Assembly: GCF_016097415.1 (NCBI RefSeq)
Contig: NZ_JAEHGE010000001.1
Coordinates: forward strand, 3,796,200-3,860,199
Direction of reading: 5' to 3'
Length of the DNA: 64,000 nt
Origin: a sulfur-oxidizing endosymbiont of Gigantopelta aegis
GTDB taxonomy: Bacteria > Pseudomonadota > Gammaproteobacteria > GRL18
In this document: piece after piece, positions 23,329 to 33,696 of the stretch
Numbering within the stretch: position 1 is the first letter of the stretch
Layout: every line of letters begins with the position of its first letter
Made by a program: the position numbers and the translations under genes
The notes under the pieces: model-generated
Told to the model about the DNA's origin: nothing
Databases searched by the model: none
What the model saw: only the letters and a program-made list of their open reading frames with translations

Positions 23329-24270
23329 GGCAATTCATTCGACTAAAATGTTACCTCTAGGCTTAGGCCATATTATTTCTTATTTGATTTGCAGGTCACC
23401 ATGCAGGTTTGCCTGATTGGGATGGTGGTAAAGGCAGTCTTAAATACCGGCTTGTAGATGGAATTGAAGAATATCAATCAAGCTCTGGCAGAAAATATAC
23501 CTGTGGATATCCTGCATGGAGAATGTCCCGAACTACCTGAAGTAGCAAAATCAGTTGAAAGTATCTCTTTATGGATGAGAATATTGTTTTTCCTGCTTGG
23601 TTGATGCGGATTTTCTGGATACAGAATTATATATGCCCAGTGAATTAATAGCATCAGGTCAACTCGATGAACCATTGTCATCACCAATAGTTTTGCAAAA
23701 TATTTTTCATTGATGAATGCAAAAGGTGATAGAGATAAACATGGTATTTTTGGATTTATTGAGGGCTAGTCAAAGCAGTGACGCACCTCTTGCTATTCAG
23801 TTCAGGCACTGCAGCCAGAAAAGTTTAGTGCAAGCCTTGAGTTCACTTCAAACTCGTTTTACATCTGAAATGGAAGTATTAAAGAAAAACAGTATTAAGT
23901 CTGAATGCAAATAACAATTCGAAATAATATTTTGCGTGAAAGAGTCAGCTTGCTAGGCAACCAGGGGGCAGGATTATTTAGTTTAACGGTTGCTTATCGA
24001 CTTCAGGGGAGGTTTTTCACTATCTAGCCCGGCTTTTTGATTCCTGGAACGCTCGGTAAATTTGTGTAAATGTTTAAACGTGTTATTTATGCTGTTACAT
24101 TTCAGTATTATTGAACAAAATGCAGATGTATTTAGACGTTTTATCGGTGATGCCGTGTTGGAACATCATAGCAACGGATGTTGCGCCTAACAAAATATTT
24201 CAAATGAAGATTGGCTGCCGAGGAATTGGGATGTACCTTTAGTTGTGACCACTAATGTTCAATTAATTTG
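23329..24270 (+). pseudogene. cas3: cas3 remnant (type I-C helicase-nuclease)
   Basis: Pieces in changing frames match type I-C Cas3 in the right order. They are LGHIISYLI followed by AGHHAGLPDWDGGKGSLKYR (HD nuclease domain), LWMRILFF and then LVDADFLDTELYM, QGAGLFSLTV (just before the Walker A site, which itself is degenerate), IIEQNADVFRRFIGDAVLEH followed by HSN, and ENWDVP-type NWDVPLVVTTNVQ. At least six shifts or stops occur, and everything after the VVTTNVQ motif is gone. Cas3 would unwind and degrade DNA bound by Cascade. This remnant cannot do so. Confidence 0.92.
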
Positions 24271-24336
24271 AATCTTTGTGAAATGTAAATTGTTAGGTTA
24301 AAAAATAAATGTTTAAGTGACCCATCTCTAAATTGA

Positions 24337-25056
24337 ATGAGCAGAAAAAAAAATCACAAGCAACCCTACAAATTTATTTACGGAGTTTATTCTCTATACC
24401 ACGCCAGATAATAAAGTAAAGGTTGAGATATTTTTAAAAGATGAGAATATTTGGCTGACTCAGGATAAAATTGCCGAACTTTTTGGGGTGCAGAGACCGG
24501 CAATCACTAAGCACCTGAAAAATATTTTTTGCATCTAGTGAGTTAGTTAAGGATTCAGTTAGTTCCAAAATGGAACTAACTGCCCAAGATAGTAAAAACT
24601 ACAAGACTAATTGTTACAATCTTGATGCAATTATCTCTGTGGGCTATCGTGTCAACTCAATACAGGCAACACATTTTTCGCATTTGGGCAACGGGCGCCT
24701 TAAAGTACATTATCAAAGGGTTTTACCATGGATGATGAACGACTTAAGAACCCTGAGCGTGTCTTTGGCGAAGATTACTTTGAAGAACAGCTGGAACGTA
24801 TTCGCGATATTCGTTCTAGTGAACGTCGTTTTTATCAGAAAATTACAGATATCTTCGCTCAGTGTAGTGTGGACTACAGGAAGAACACGGAAGAAACAAA
24901 ACGATTTTTGCAACAGTTCAAAATAAACTACATTGGGCTATTACCCAACAGACGGCTGCAGAAATTGTTCATGAACGGGCTGATAGTCGAAAACAGAACA
25001 TGGGGCTTAATTCATGGAAAAATGCTCCCGCAGGCCGAGTTCGAAAACCTGACGTT
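24337..25056 (+). pseudogene. RhuM-family protein remnant
   Basis: Frames joined across shifts read PDNKVKVEIFLKDENIWLTQ, DKIAELFGVQRPAITKHLKN, YNLDAIISVGYRVNSIQATH, FTMDDERLKNPERVFGEDYF and SWKNAPAGRV. This is the order of RhuM (first described as a Salmonella pathogenicity-island protein, widespread on genomic islands; function unclear). Shifts occur near 24525, 24690 and 24905. It lies exactly where cas5, cas8c, cas7 and cas4 would be in a type I-C operon, and it runs into cas1 without a spacer. Confidence 0.87.
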
Positions 25057-26012
25057 TGAAACTATTATTATAAAAAGGGCAAGGATAAACTCGGTCAGTT
25101 TCCGGCTATCAATATTGCTAACATTCTTTGCTTTGGACAAGTATCTGTATCCCCTTTTCTTATGGGCTTTTGTGGAGAGCAGGGAATTAATCTCTCTTTT
25201 TATAGCGAATATGGTAAATTTCTTGCCCGAGTACAAGGTAAACAGTCAGGTAATGTTTTACTGAGGCGAGCCCAATATCGTTGGGCAGATGATACTGAGA
25301 AATCAGTCTCTATTGCTCGTTTGATAGTAGCGGCTAAAATTGCCAATAGTCGTGCAGTGCTATTGCGTGAAATACGTAATCATGGCGAAAACATGAAATT
25401 ATCCGAAGTTTCTACACATTTAGCTGCAAGTATACGTCATGCTCAGCATGCAGATAGTATCGGTGAATTGATGGGAATAGAAGGTGATGCGGCAAGTGCT
25501 TATTTTTCAGTTTTTAATGAGTTATTAATTGCTAGTGATTTTAATTTTAGTGTTAGGGTTCGCCGTCCTCCACAGATGCTGTCAATGCATTGTTATCGTT
25601 TGCCTATACTCTGATTGGTAATGAATGTGCATCAGCCTTGCAAGGTGTTGGATTGGATCCTTATGTTGGCTATTTACATCAGGATAGGCCAGGGCGAACC
25701 AGTCTCGCTCAGGATTTGTTGGAGGAATTCCGAGCTTCTTGGGCAGATCGTTTTGTGTTGACGCTAATTAACCGTAAACAGATTAAAGCTAATGATTTTA
25801 TCACTGAAGCGAGTGGTGCTGTTCGCTTAAAAGATGATGCTAGGAAAATATTTTTTTGACCGCATGGCAAAAACGTAAGCAAACAGAAATACTGCATCCC
25901 TATTTGAATGAACAAATTCCTATTGGACTGTTACCTCACTGTCAGGCAATGCTCTTAGCTAGACATATTCAGGGGTGACACTGAATTTTATACCCCCTAT
26001 TTGGTTAAATAA
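25057..26012 (+). pseudogene. cas1: cas1 (type I-C integrase), 5'-truncated and frameshifted
   Basis: Cas1 similarity starts around 25080 (LGQFPAINIANILCFGQVSV), so roughly the first 25 residues are missing and replaced by the RhuM remnant. The rest follows the I-C family: MGFCGEQGINLSFYSEYGKF, GNVLLRRAQYRWADD, GIEGDAASAYFSVFNELL, SFAYTLIGNECASALQGVGL, DPYVGYLHQDRPGRTSLAQD and LLEEFRASWADRF. One base is missing in the CC run near 25571 (before TDAVNA or its equivalent). One extra G lies near 25974, and correcting it gives the ending [12 protein letters not shown] with stop 26010-26012, two bases before cas2. The catalytic Glu/His/Glu region is still readable. Confidence 0.92.
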
Positions 26013-26014
26013 TT

Positions 26015-26299
26015 ATGCTTGTACTTGTTACTTATGATGTTAGTGTGATTTCTACCGGAGGACAGCGTCGCTTACGACGAATTGCTAAAACGTGTTTGAA
26101 TCATGGCATGAGGGTGCAAAATTCTGTTTTTGAATGTGAAGTCACACCTGCACAATTTGTTCAACTTAAAAGCGAGTTAGTAGATATTTTTGATTCAAAA
26201 AAGATAGTTTGCGTTTTTTATATGCTTGGGAAAAAAGGACGTCAGAAGGTTGAACATCTTGGAGCAAAGCCTGTTTTAGATCCATCAATGATGCTTTAA
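26015..26299 (+). CDS. cas2: cas2, intact
   Basis: A 94-residue protein typical of type I-C Cas2: MLVLVTYDVSVISTGGQRRL, RRIAKTCLNHGMRVQNSVFE, and the ending KVEHLGAKPVLDP. It has the ferredoxin-like start with Asp8 conserved. Cas2 pairs with Cas1 to integrate new spacers. Length and motifs are complete, and it is the only undamaged cas gene here. No strong ribosome site precedes it, which fits coupling to cas1 two bases upstream. Confidence 0.96.
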   Translation: MLVLVTYDVSVISTGGQRRLRRIAKTCLNHGMRVQNSVFECEVTPAQFVQLKSELVDIFDSKKIVCVFYMLGKKGRQKVEHLGAKPVLDPSMML

Positions 26300-26482
26300 T
26301 TCTTTAATCGCTAACCCTTCGTTCTCATTCATTCCCCCGACAGTTTAGCGGAGCAATAAGTGACTGTTTTTTAAATGAATTTAAATGTAAATCATTTTAT
26401 GATTAATTTCCTCTGTTTAAGTTTTAAGGTTAGCGGATCCTATCGATTTGTTTTTTAATTTCAATAGGTTAGACTCGAATAT
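26300..26482 (+). promoter_or_regulatory. CRISPR leader
   Basis: These 183 AT-rich bases between the cas2 stop and the first repeat hold no gene. The position next to cas2 and the repeat orientation (ending GATTGAAAC away from cas2) mark it as the leader that should carry the array promoter and the integration site. No specific promoter could be fixed by eye. Confidence 0.75.
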
Positions 26483-29400
26483 GTCGCGCCTTCACGGGCG
26501 CGTGGTTGAAACCCGATTTTCCTTTTTTAAATGGCATTTTTTAGTGTCGCGCCTTCACGGGCGCGTGGATTAAACTTTTTCCTCCATTTTTTAAATCTTT
26601 TAAAACCCCGTCGCGCCTTCACGGGCGCGTGGATTGAAAACACGATTGATTGATAATTTTTTAAATTCACCTAACGTGTCGCGCCTTCACGGGCGCGTGG
26701 ATTGAAAACATCTTCGATAACTGTTTGTAATGTTCTTTTCATGTGTCGCGCCTTCACGGGCGCGTGGATTGAAACACAAAAAATCTCATTAGAGTGCTAA
26801 ACGATAATGTCGCGCCTTCACGGGCGCGTGGATTGAAACTCTCGTTGTTTTTGCCATTGTCCTCTCCGATATATGTCGCGCCTTCACGGGCGCGTGGATT
26901 GAAACTCAGAACTGATAACGATGTGCAGGGTGGGTTTTTGTCGCGCCTTCACGGGCGCGTGGATTGAAAACAGTTGTAACTTAATGATCGCAATAAACGT
27001 CTTGTTGTCGCGCCTTCACGGGCGCGTGGATTGAAACGTCAAGCGATGTTGAAAACGGGAAACGCGCTAGTGTCGCGCCTTCACGGGCGCGTGGATTGAA
27101 ACAACTCAGACCATACGCAGTCAAATATCCTTAAATGTCGCGCCTTCACGGGCGCGTGGATTGAAACAGTCGTAACAATCGAATCTGAAAAAAAAGTGTA
27201 TTGTCGCGCCTTCACGGGCGCGTGGATTGAAACACAAGGTATTTTGCCAGTGGATGTTTTGTGTTAATGTCGCGCCTTCACGGGCGCGTGGATTGAAACG
27301 CGGAAAAGTAGCCGGGATCACAACATTAGTTCTGTCGCGCCTTCACGGGCGCGTGGATTGAAACATCGGTGACAGGTATTGATGCTGGAAAAGTTGAAGT
27401 CGCGCCTTCACGGGCGCGTGGATTGAAACGAGACGATAAACGGTCACATCCCACGCATCAGGGATGTCGCGCCTTCACGGGCGCGTGGATTGAAACCGGA
27501 CCGGGCAAGAAGTGCATGGAAATCGGAAATGTCGCGCCTTCACGGGCGCGTGGATTGAAACCCGAATTGACAGTAACGACTGCACCTAAAGTTTTTTGTC
27601 GCGCCTTCACGGGCGCGTGGATTGAAACAACAATTCGGCAATACGTTTTCTTCATTTTCTGGTCGCGCCTTCACGGGCGCGTGGATTGAAACTGGAGATA
27701 TAAAAATGATAGAACAAAAAAATCATGTCGCGCCTTCACGGGCGCGTGGATTGAAACTATTGTTTTTAATAATGACTCTAATCGTATCAATTTGTCGCGC
27801 CTTCACGGGCGCGTGGATTGAAACGAGTGAAAATGGGGCAAGTCAAAAAAACATTAGTGTCGCGCCTTCACGGGCGCGTGGATTGAAAACAATTACGCGC
27901 TGATTTATCAGACTTATATCAAACGTCGCGCCTTCACGGGCGCGTGGATTGAAACAAATTAAGTGAGCCCCGAGGGGATATAAAAATTGTGTCGCGCCTT
28001 CACGGGCGCGTGGATTGAAACACCTGCTAAACCCCGCAATAATTTTCTAAAATTATTGTCGCGCCTTCACAGGCGCGTGGATTGAAACTTGATCACAATC
28101 TTGCCAATAATGTAAAAGTTACAAGTCGCGCCTTCACGGGCGCGTGGATTGAAAACAAATAACAATTAATTCCGCCATCGCCAATAGTATTGTCGCGCCT
28201 TCACGGGCGCGTGGATTGAAACATCAGTCAAATTGACGGGTTTGTATTTTTTAAAATTGTCGCGCCTTCACGGGCGCGTGGATTGAAACTGTTGTTATAT
28301 CTGGTCATCATGTTGATCCATCTTGTCGCGCCTTCACGGGCGCGTGGATTGAAAACCATGCACTTCTTGCCCGGGAAGGAAGCCCATTGGTGTCGCGCCT
28401 TCACGGGCGCGTGGATGAAACACCACTCCCGCCACGTAGTAAATGGCCTGAAAGATGTCGCGCCTTCACGGGCGCGTGGATTGAAACAACTCAACAAATA
28501 AAAAGAAATAGATAATATCGTCGCGCCTTCACGGGCGCGTGGATTGAAACAATTAATCAATGATATTGATTATGATTTTTATATGTCGCGCCTTCACGGG
28601 CGCGTGGATTGAAACAAAGAAATTACTTTTTCAGGCAAACAACTCAGTGTCGCGCCTTCACGGGCGCGTGGATTGAAACTTTTGGGTGAGCGTAGCGAGG
28701 GGCAAAGCCCCTTGTCGCGCCTTCACGGGCGCGTGGATTGAAACACCACTTCCTCCGCGTAGCAAATGACCTGAAAGAGTCGCGCCTTCACGGGCGCGTG
28801 GATTGAAAACAACTATTTGATAGGGATCATTTTTCAATCGATAAGTCGCGCCTTCACGGGCGCGTGGATTGAAAACAATACCTTTGCTTTCCTAAATGTT
28901 TTCTACAAGTCGCGCCTTCACGGGCGCGTGGATTGAAACAGAAGATTTAGCGACAAAATTTAGTACTGTTAAGTCGCGCCTTCACGGGCGCGTGGATTGA
29001 AACAAAAATGATATTGATAAATTTATAGAAAAAATGTCGCGCCTTCACGGGCGCGTGGATTGAAAACCGAAATTGTTTGTGCTCTTGATTTTAATTTTTT
29101 GTCGCGCCTTCACGGGCGCGTGGATTGAAACCTTTTCCGGTTTTTACTTCAATAAAAAAAATACGGTCGCGCCTTCACGGGCGCGTGGATTGAAACTGTT
29201 GTTGTATCCGGTCATCATGTTGATCCATCGTCGCGCCTTCACGGGCGCGTGGATTGAAACCATGCCCCATTGATCCGGGATGCCCAATTAATAAGTCGCG
29301 CCTTCACGGGCGCGTGGATTGAAACCTCCATCGCCAATAGTATAAGCGACAAATTCCCCGTCGCGCCTTCACGGGCGCGTGGATTGAAACAGTCATTTCT

Positions 29401-29654
29401 CCTTTGTTCGCATATGAAATGGGATGTCGCGCCTTCACGGGCGCGTGGATTGAAACAGTGATATCATTAATAAAACTATTAAATTCATTAATGTCGCGCC
29501 TTCACGGGCGCGTGGATTGAAACTTTGCTGATGAAACCGACGTTGGCATCAATATCGAGTCGCGCCTTCACGGGCGCGTGGATTGAAACTTGAAATAACG
29601 CCCGCAAATACTTCAAAGAATGGTCGCGCCTTCACGGGCGCGTGGATTGAAAAC

Positions 29655-29690
29655 ATATCCAGATCTGGGTTCATATCCAGATCTGGGTTC
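29655..29690 (+). repeat. Spacer made of a perfect 18-nt tandem repeat
   Basis: The spacer after the repeat at 29623 consists of ATATCCAGATCTGGGTTC twice in tandem, with no remainder. Each unit contains the palindrome CCAGATCTGG. It was probably taken from a repeated target. Confidence 0.95.
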
Positions 29691-30307
29691 GTCGCGCCTT
29701 CACGGGCGCGTGGATTGAAACCAGCGCTGCAGTGTAAACTCGATAATTGCTTCTTGTCGCGCCTTCACGGGCGCGTGGATTGAAACAACTCAACAAATAA
29801 AAAGAAATAGATAATATCGAGTCGCGCCTTCACGGGCGCGTGGATTGAAACATTTTTAAATTATGTTGATACAGCGAGCCAAGCGCGTCGCGCCTTCACG
29901 GGCGCGTGGATTGAAACGTCCCATTCCGCCGCAGTTAATGTACTGCCCGTCGTCGCGCCTTCACGGGCGCGTGGATTGAAACAGTGGGGTGAGGAACTGG
30001 AACTAGGTCGGAAGTGTCGCGCCTTCACGGGCGCGTGGATTGAAAACCTATCTTTTTTGACTTAAATATAAGTCAAGATCGTCGCGCCTTCACGGGCGCG
30101 TGGATTGAAACCGGGCACAGAAAATGGAAAAGTTTTTAATATTGTGTCGCGCCTTCACGGGCGCGTGGATTGAAAACAGGAAATTGAACTTGAGACGGAC
30201 GCCCTTTGGGGTCGCGCCTTCACGGGCGCGTGGATTGAAACACTTTGCGCAAACGATTCTGCAGAATCACTCATTGTCGCGCCTTCACGGGCGCGTGGAT
30301 TGAAAAC

Positions 30308-30342
30308 TGGCTAATAATACAATCGATGAAATTGTATTATTA
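30308..30342 (+). repeat. Spacer forming a perfect hairpin
   Basis: TAATAATACAAT (30312-30323) and ATTGTATTATTA (30331-30342) are perfect reverse complements with a seven-base loop, filling almost the whole spacer. The C before and the G opening the next repeat extend it by one pair. Confidence 0.95.
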
Positions 30343-30917
30343 GTCGCGCCTTCACAGGCGCGTGGATTGAAACATTATTTTTAATAATGACTCTGATCGT
30401 ATCAATTGTCGCGCCTTCACGGGCGCGTGGATTGAAACTAACTGCAAGATACGTCCCGAAAAATGATTTACCTGTCGCGCCTTCACGGGCGCGTGGATTG
30501 AAACTGGAACTGCAAACGCTTATGTTTTGACAAAAATGTCGCGCCTTCACGGGCGCGTGGATTGAAAACAATATCGTTAATATCTTTGACTGCAAACCCG
30601 ATGTCGCGCCTTCACGGGCGCGTGGATTGAAACCGATGTAAAATCCAGGGATATATTTATCATTTTGTCGCGCCTTCACGGGCGCGTGGATTGAAACACC
30701 ATCGCTGGCAAGTTTTTCCGTCGATATAAGTCGCGCCTTCACGGGCGCGTGGATTGAAACATACATTTTTTGATAAATTGTACAAAATCAATACGTCGCG
30801 CCTTCACGGGCGCGTGGATTGAAAACTATTATCAAGTAATTGGATCAAGTCTGTGCCGTGTCGCGCCTTCACGGGCGCGTGGATTGAAACCATATTGAAC
30901 GCTGAATCCATGAGCAT

Positions 30918-32437
30918 TAATGTGGCTATACTTAACCGGACACACAACTTAAAATAACTAAAAAGATAAAAAGTGTGACCTAAAATGAATGATCAAACAA
31001 AAAAACCGAATAAAAGCTATACATCAGAATTTAAAGAATCAGCTGTCAAATTAGCTAATGAGACGGATCAACCCGTTTCTCAGACTGCCAGGGAGCTAGG
31101 TGTTAATGTAAATACTCTACATACCTGGATCAGTAAATATTCCAAACCGGTGAAGACGGTAGCCAATAGAAGTGATGAACACATTTATGATGAAGTAAAA
31201 CGTCTGAAAAAAGAATTGGCAAAAGTGATTCAGGAGCGTGATTTATTAAAAGGCCACAGCGTACTTTGCAAGGGGAAACTTTGTGAAGTACGCATGGATA
31301 ACTGATCAGGCTAAAGATTACCCGGTAACGATTCTGTGCCGTTTTATGGATGTTTCCGTAGTTGCTATTATGATTGGGTTAGCTCTCCTAAAACGGATAG
31401 AGAGAAAGAAAATGAAGCGCTTACTGAGCAGCTAAAAAACTGTTTGAAGACAGTCGCAAGACTTATGGAACCCGTCGTCTTAAAAAGAAAACTGGCTGAA
31501 AAAGGCGTTCATATAAGCCGCCGGAGAATTGGTCGATTAATGAAAAAAGCCGGTTTGTTTTGTAAAACGAAGAGACGCTTTAAAGCGACGACTAATTCCA
31601 AGCATAATAAGCGTATATCTCCAAATTTACTGGAAAGAGAGTTTACTGTCTCTCAACCTGATCGCTACTATGTGGGTGATATTACCTATATTGCCACCAA
31701 GGAAGGCTGGTTATATTTAGCGGTTGTCATTGACTTATTCTCTAGGCAAATTGTTGGCTGGTCGATGGATGAGCGAATGAAAGCCAAGCTAGTCAATGAT
31801 GCTTTACTGATGGCCATATGGAAGCGTAAACCAATGGATGGATTGCTTTGGCATACTGACCGAGGTAGCCAATATGCCTCTGATAGTCATAGAAAAATAT
31901 TGTCGGATCATAACATAATTCAGTCTATGAGCCGCAAAGGAAATTGCTGGGACAATGCTGTATCAGAGAGCTTCTTTCATAGTTTGAAAACTGAATTGAC
32001 GCACCATTGTCGATTCAAAACCAGAGTAGAAGCAAAGCAGGCAATATTTGAATATATTGAGGTATTTTATAATCGGGAGCGACTTCATTCGGCTAATGAT
32101 TATTTGTCACCAGTCGATTATGAAATACAGCAGGAAATAGCTTAAATCGATTGATTGAAGAGGGGTAAAAGGCGACATAAATGCCGCCCATTACCGTTGA
32201 CGGCCATCGGCTCCTCAGCCTGTGCCGTGAAGATATTGTAACAGGATCATTACCGTTGTGAAAATACCTTGGGTGAATGGAACGGCTCTATCGTTCCAGA
32301 GGGCAAAAGCCCTTTCTCTTCATCTGTTTAAAGTTAACATGAGAAACTAAAATGATAGGAAATACAAAATGACAAAAATCACTTGAAACAGCCAAAAAAT
32401 ATTTAGAAAACTGTCCGGAAAAATGTTTGACACATCA
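30918..32437 (+). mobile_element. IS3-family element D, copy D2, inside the array
   Basis: A full-length copy (1520 bp) running TAATGTGGCTATAC to TTTGACACATCA. It splits one spacer into 27 bases on the left and 9 on the right. Together these give 36, a normal spacer, without any three-base duplication. The end GACACATCA carries a small change (AAATGTTTGAC instead of AAGTGTTGAC in other copies). Confidence 0.94.
30985..32145 (+). pseudogene. IS3-family transposase (copy D2), frameshifted
   Basis: OrfA ([20 protein letters not shown]) is joined in frame to the start of OrfB through a four-A run. The frame is lost at an extra G near 31276 and at a missing base near 31357. From 31336 the rest of OrfB is open for 269 residues with all catalytic motifs ([52 protein letters not shown]). 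Confidence 0.9.
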
Positions 32438-32446
32438 GGAGATCAT

Positions 32447-33172
32447 GTCGCGCCTTCACGGGCGCGTGGATTGAAACCTGCATTTTAGCAGCAAAGTTTA
32501 ACATGTTATGGTCGCGCCTTCACGGGCGCGTGGATTGAAACGTCGATGACTTTTTAATGCGAGCTCATGTTTGTCGTCGCGCCTTCACGGGCGCGTGGAT
32601 TGAAACATCAAAATTTCTTCAAACACTAACACTTTTTTAGTCGCGCCTTCACGGGCGCGTGGATTGAAACATACTGCATTGTATTAATCATTGAATCTCA
32701 GCGGTCGCGCCTTCACGGGCGCGTGGATTGAAACTCTACTAAAAGTGGTCGGATCAAATACACTCCATGTCGCGCCTTCACGGGCGCGTGGATTGAAACC
32801 ATTTTCATATTTTGATCGCAAATGGCAATAGCAGTCGCGCCTTCACGGGCGCGTGGATTGAAACTACCGCCAATCGCGAAGATATTGTCTCATTAAAATG
32901 TCGCGCCTTCACGGGCGCGTGGATTAAACCATTATCTAAAATCCGACCTGAATTGCTCGGGGCGTCGCGCCTTCACGGGCGCGTGGATTGAATGACCCCC
33001 GACCGAAAAGGGTTTGCTCGGGGATGTGTCAACACGCCTTCAAATATTTTTTTGGCGCGTGGTCATTGTAATCACAATAATTGACCCCCGACCGAAAGAG
33101 GTTTGTTTTTCACAACGGTCGCGCCTTCACGGGCGCGTGGATTGAAACTCTTGTTGTTTTCAATCGCCATTG
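32447..33172 (+). CRISPR. Type I-C array, middle segment (10 repeats)
   Basis: Repeats start at 32447, 32511, 32576, 32640, 32704, 32769, 32834, 32900, 32964 and 33118. The repeat at 32900 reads GATTAAAC. The one at 32964 loses its end and runs into a scrambled patch (32993-33117). The spacer after 33118 is cut after 24 bases by IS3-D3. The orientation is the same as in the first segment. Confidence 0.95.
32993..33117. other. Scrambled patch mixing IS3 end and CRISPR repeat
   Basis: The motif TGACCCCCGACCGAAA occurs twice (32993 and about 33083). Between the two lie short alternating pieces of the IS3-D end (GATGTGTCAACAC, AATATTTTTTTGG) and of the CRISPR repeat (CGCCTTCA, GGCGCGTGG). The end TTTTTCACAACGG also resembles the IS3-D tail. 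Such interleaving is hard to get by transposition and suggests a misassembled consensus of two versions of the locus. Confidence 0.7.
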
Positions 33173-33696
33173 TGATGTGTCAACAAACAGTGACAACATT
33201 CGCTCATCCATCGACCAGCCAACAATTTGCCTAGAGAATAAGTCAATGACAACCGCTAAATATAACCAGCCTTCCTTGGTGGCAATATAGGTAATATCAC
33301 CCACATAGTAGCGATCAGGTTGAGAGACAGTAAACTCTCTTTCCAGTAAATTTGGAGATATACGCTTATTATGCTTGGAATTAGTCGTCGCTTTAAAGCG
33401 TCTCTTCGTTTTACAAAACAAACCGGCTTTTTTCATTAATCGACCAATTCTCCGGCGGCTTATATGAACGCCTTTTTCAGCCAGTTTTCTTTTAAGACGA
33501 CGGGTTCCATAAGTCTTGCGACTGTCTTCAAACAGTTTTTTAGCTGCTCAGTAAGCGCTTCATTTTCTTTCTCTCTATCCGTTTTAGGAGAGCTAACCCA
33601 ATCATAATAGCAACTACGGGAAACATCCATAAAACGGCACAGAATCGTTACCGGGTAATCTTTAGCCTGATCAGTTATCCATGCGTACTTCACAAA
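33173..33696 (-). mobile_element. IS3-family element D, fragment D3, inside the array
   Basis: The terminal bases TGATGTGTCAACA are followed, after a 13-base filler, by an internal OrfB segment (from the IVGWSMDER codons back to the OrfB start near [14 protein letters not shown]). The other end is absent. The 3' third of the gene and all of OrfA are deleted. A residual 21-base spacer piece (33697-33717) follows. Confidence 0.92.

Larger units (their letters stand above)
26483..30917 (+). CRISPR. Type I-C CRISPR array, leader-side segment (about 68 repeats)
   Basis: A 31-base repeat begins GTCGCGCCTTCACGGG and ends GTGGATTGAAAC. A stem CGCGCC/GGCGCG is visible. Spacers are about 33-38 bases and the mean period is about 65.3. 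I counted 68 repeat starts from 26483 to 30860. The first two repeats are imperfect (one lacks an A before TTGAAAC, the next reads GATTAAAC), two later ones (28058, 30343) carry TTCACAGG, and many have four A instead of three at the 3' end. The repeat type agrees with the I-C cas1-cas2 next to it. The last spacer is split by IS3-D2. Confidence 0.98.

Noticed and set aside
24728..25264. A RhuM-Cas1 fusion protein
   Set aside because: The junction is a stop-containing, out-of-frame join; the long frame across it does not follow the cas1 reading frame. It is a deletion scar.
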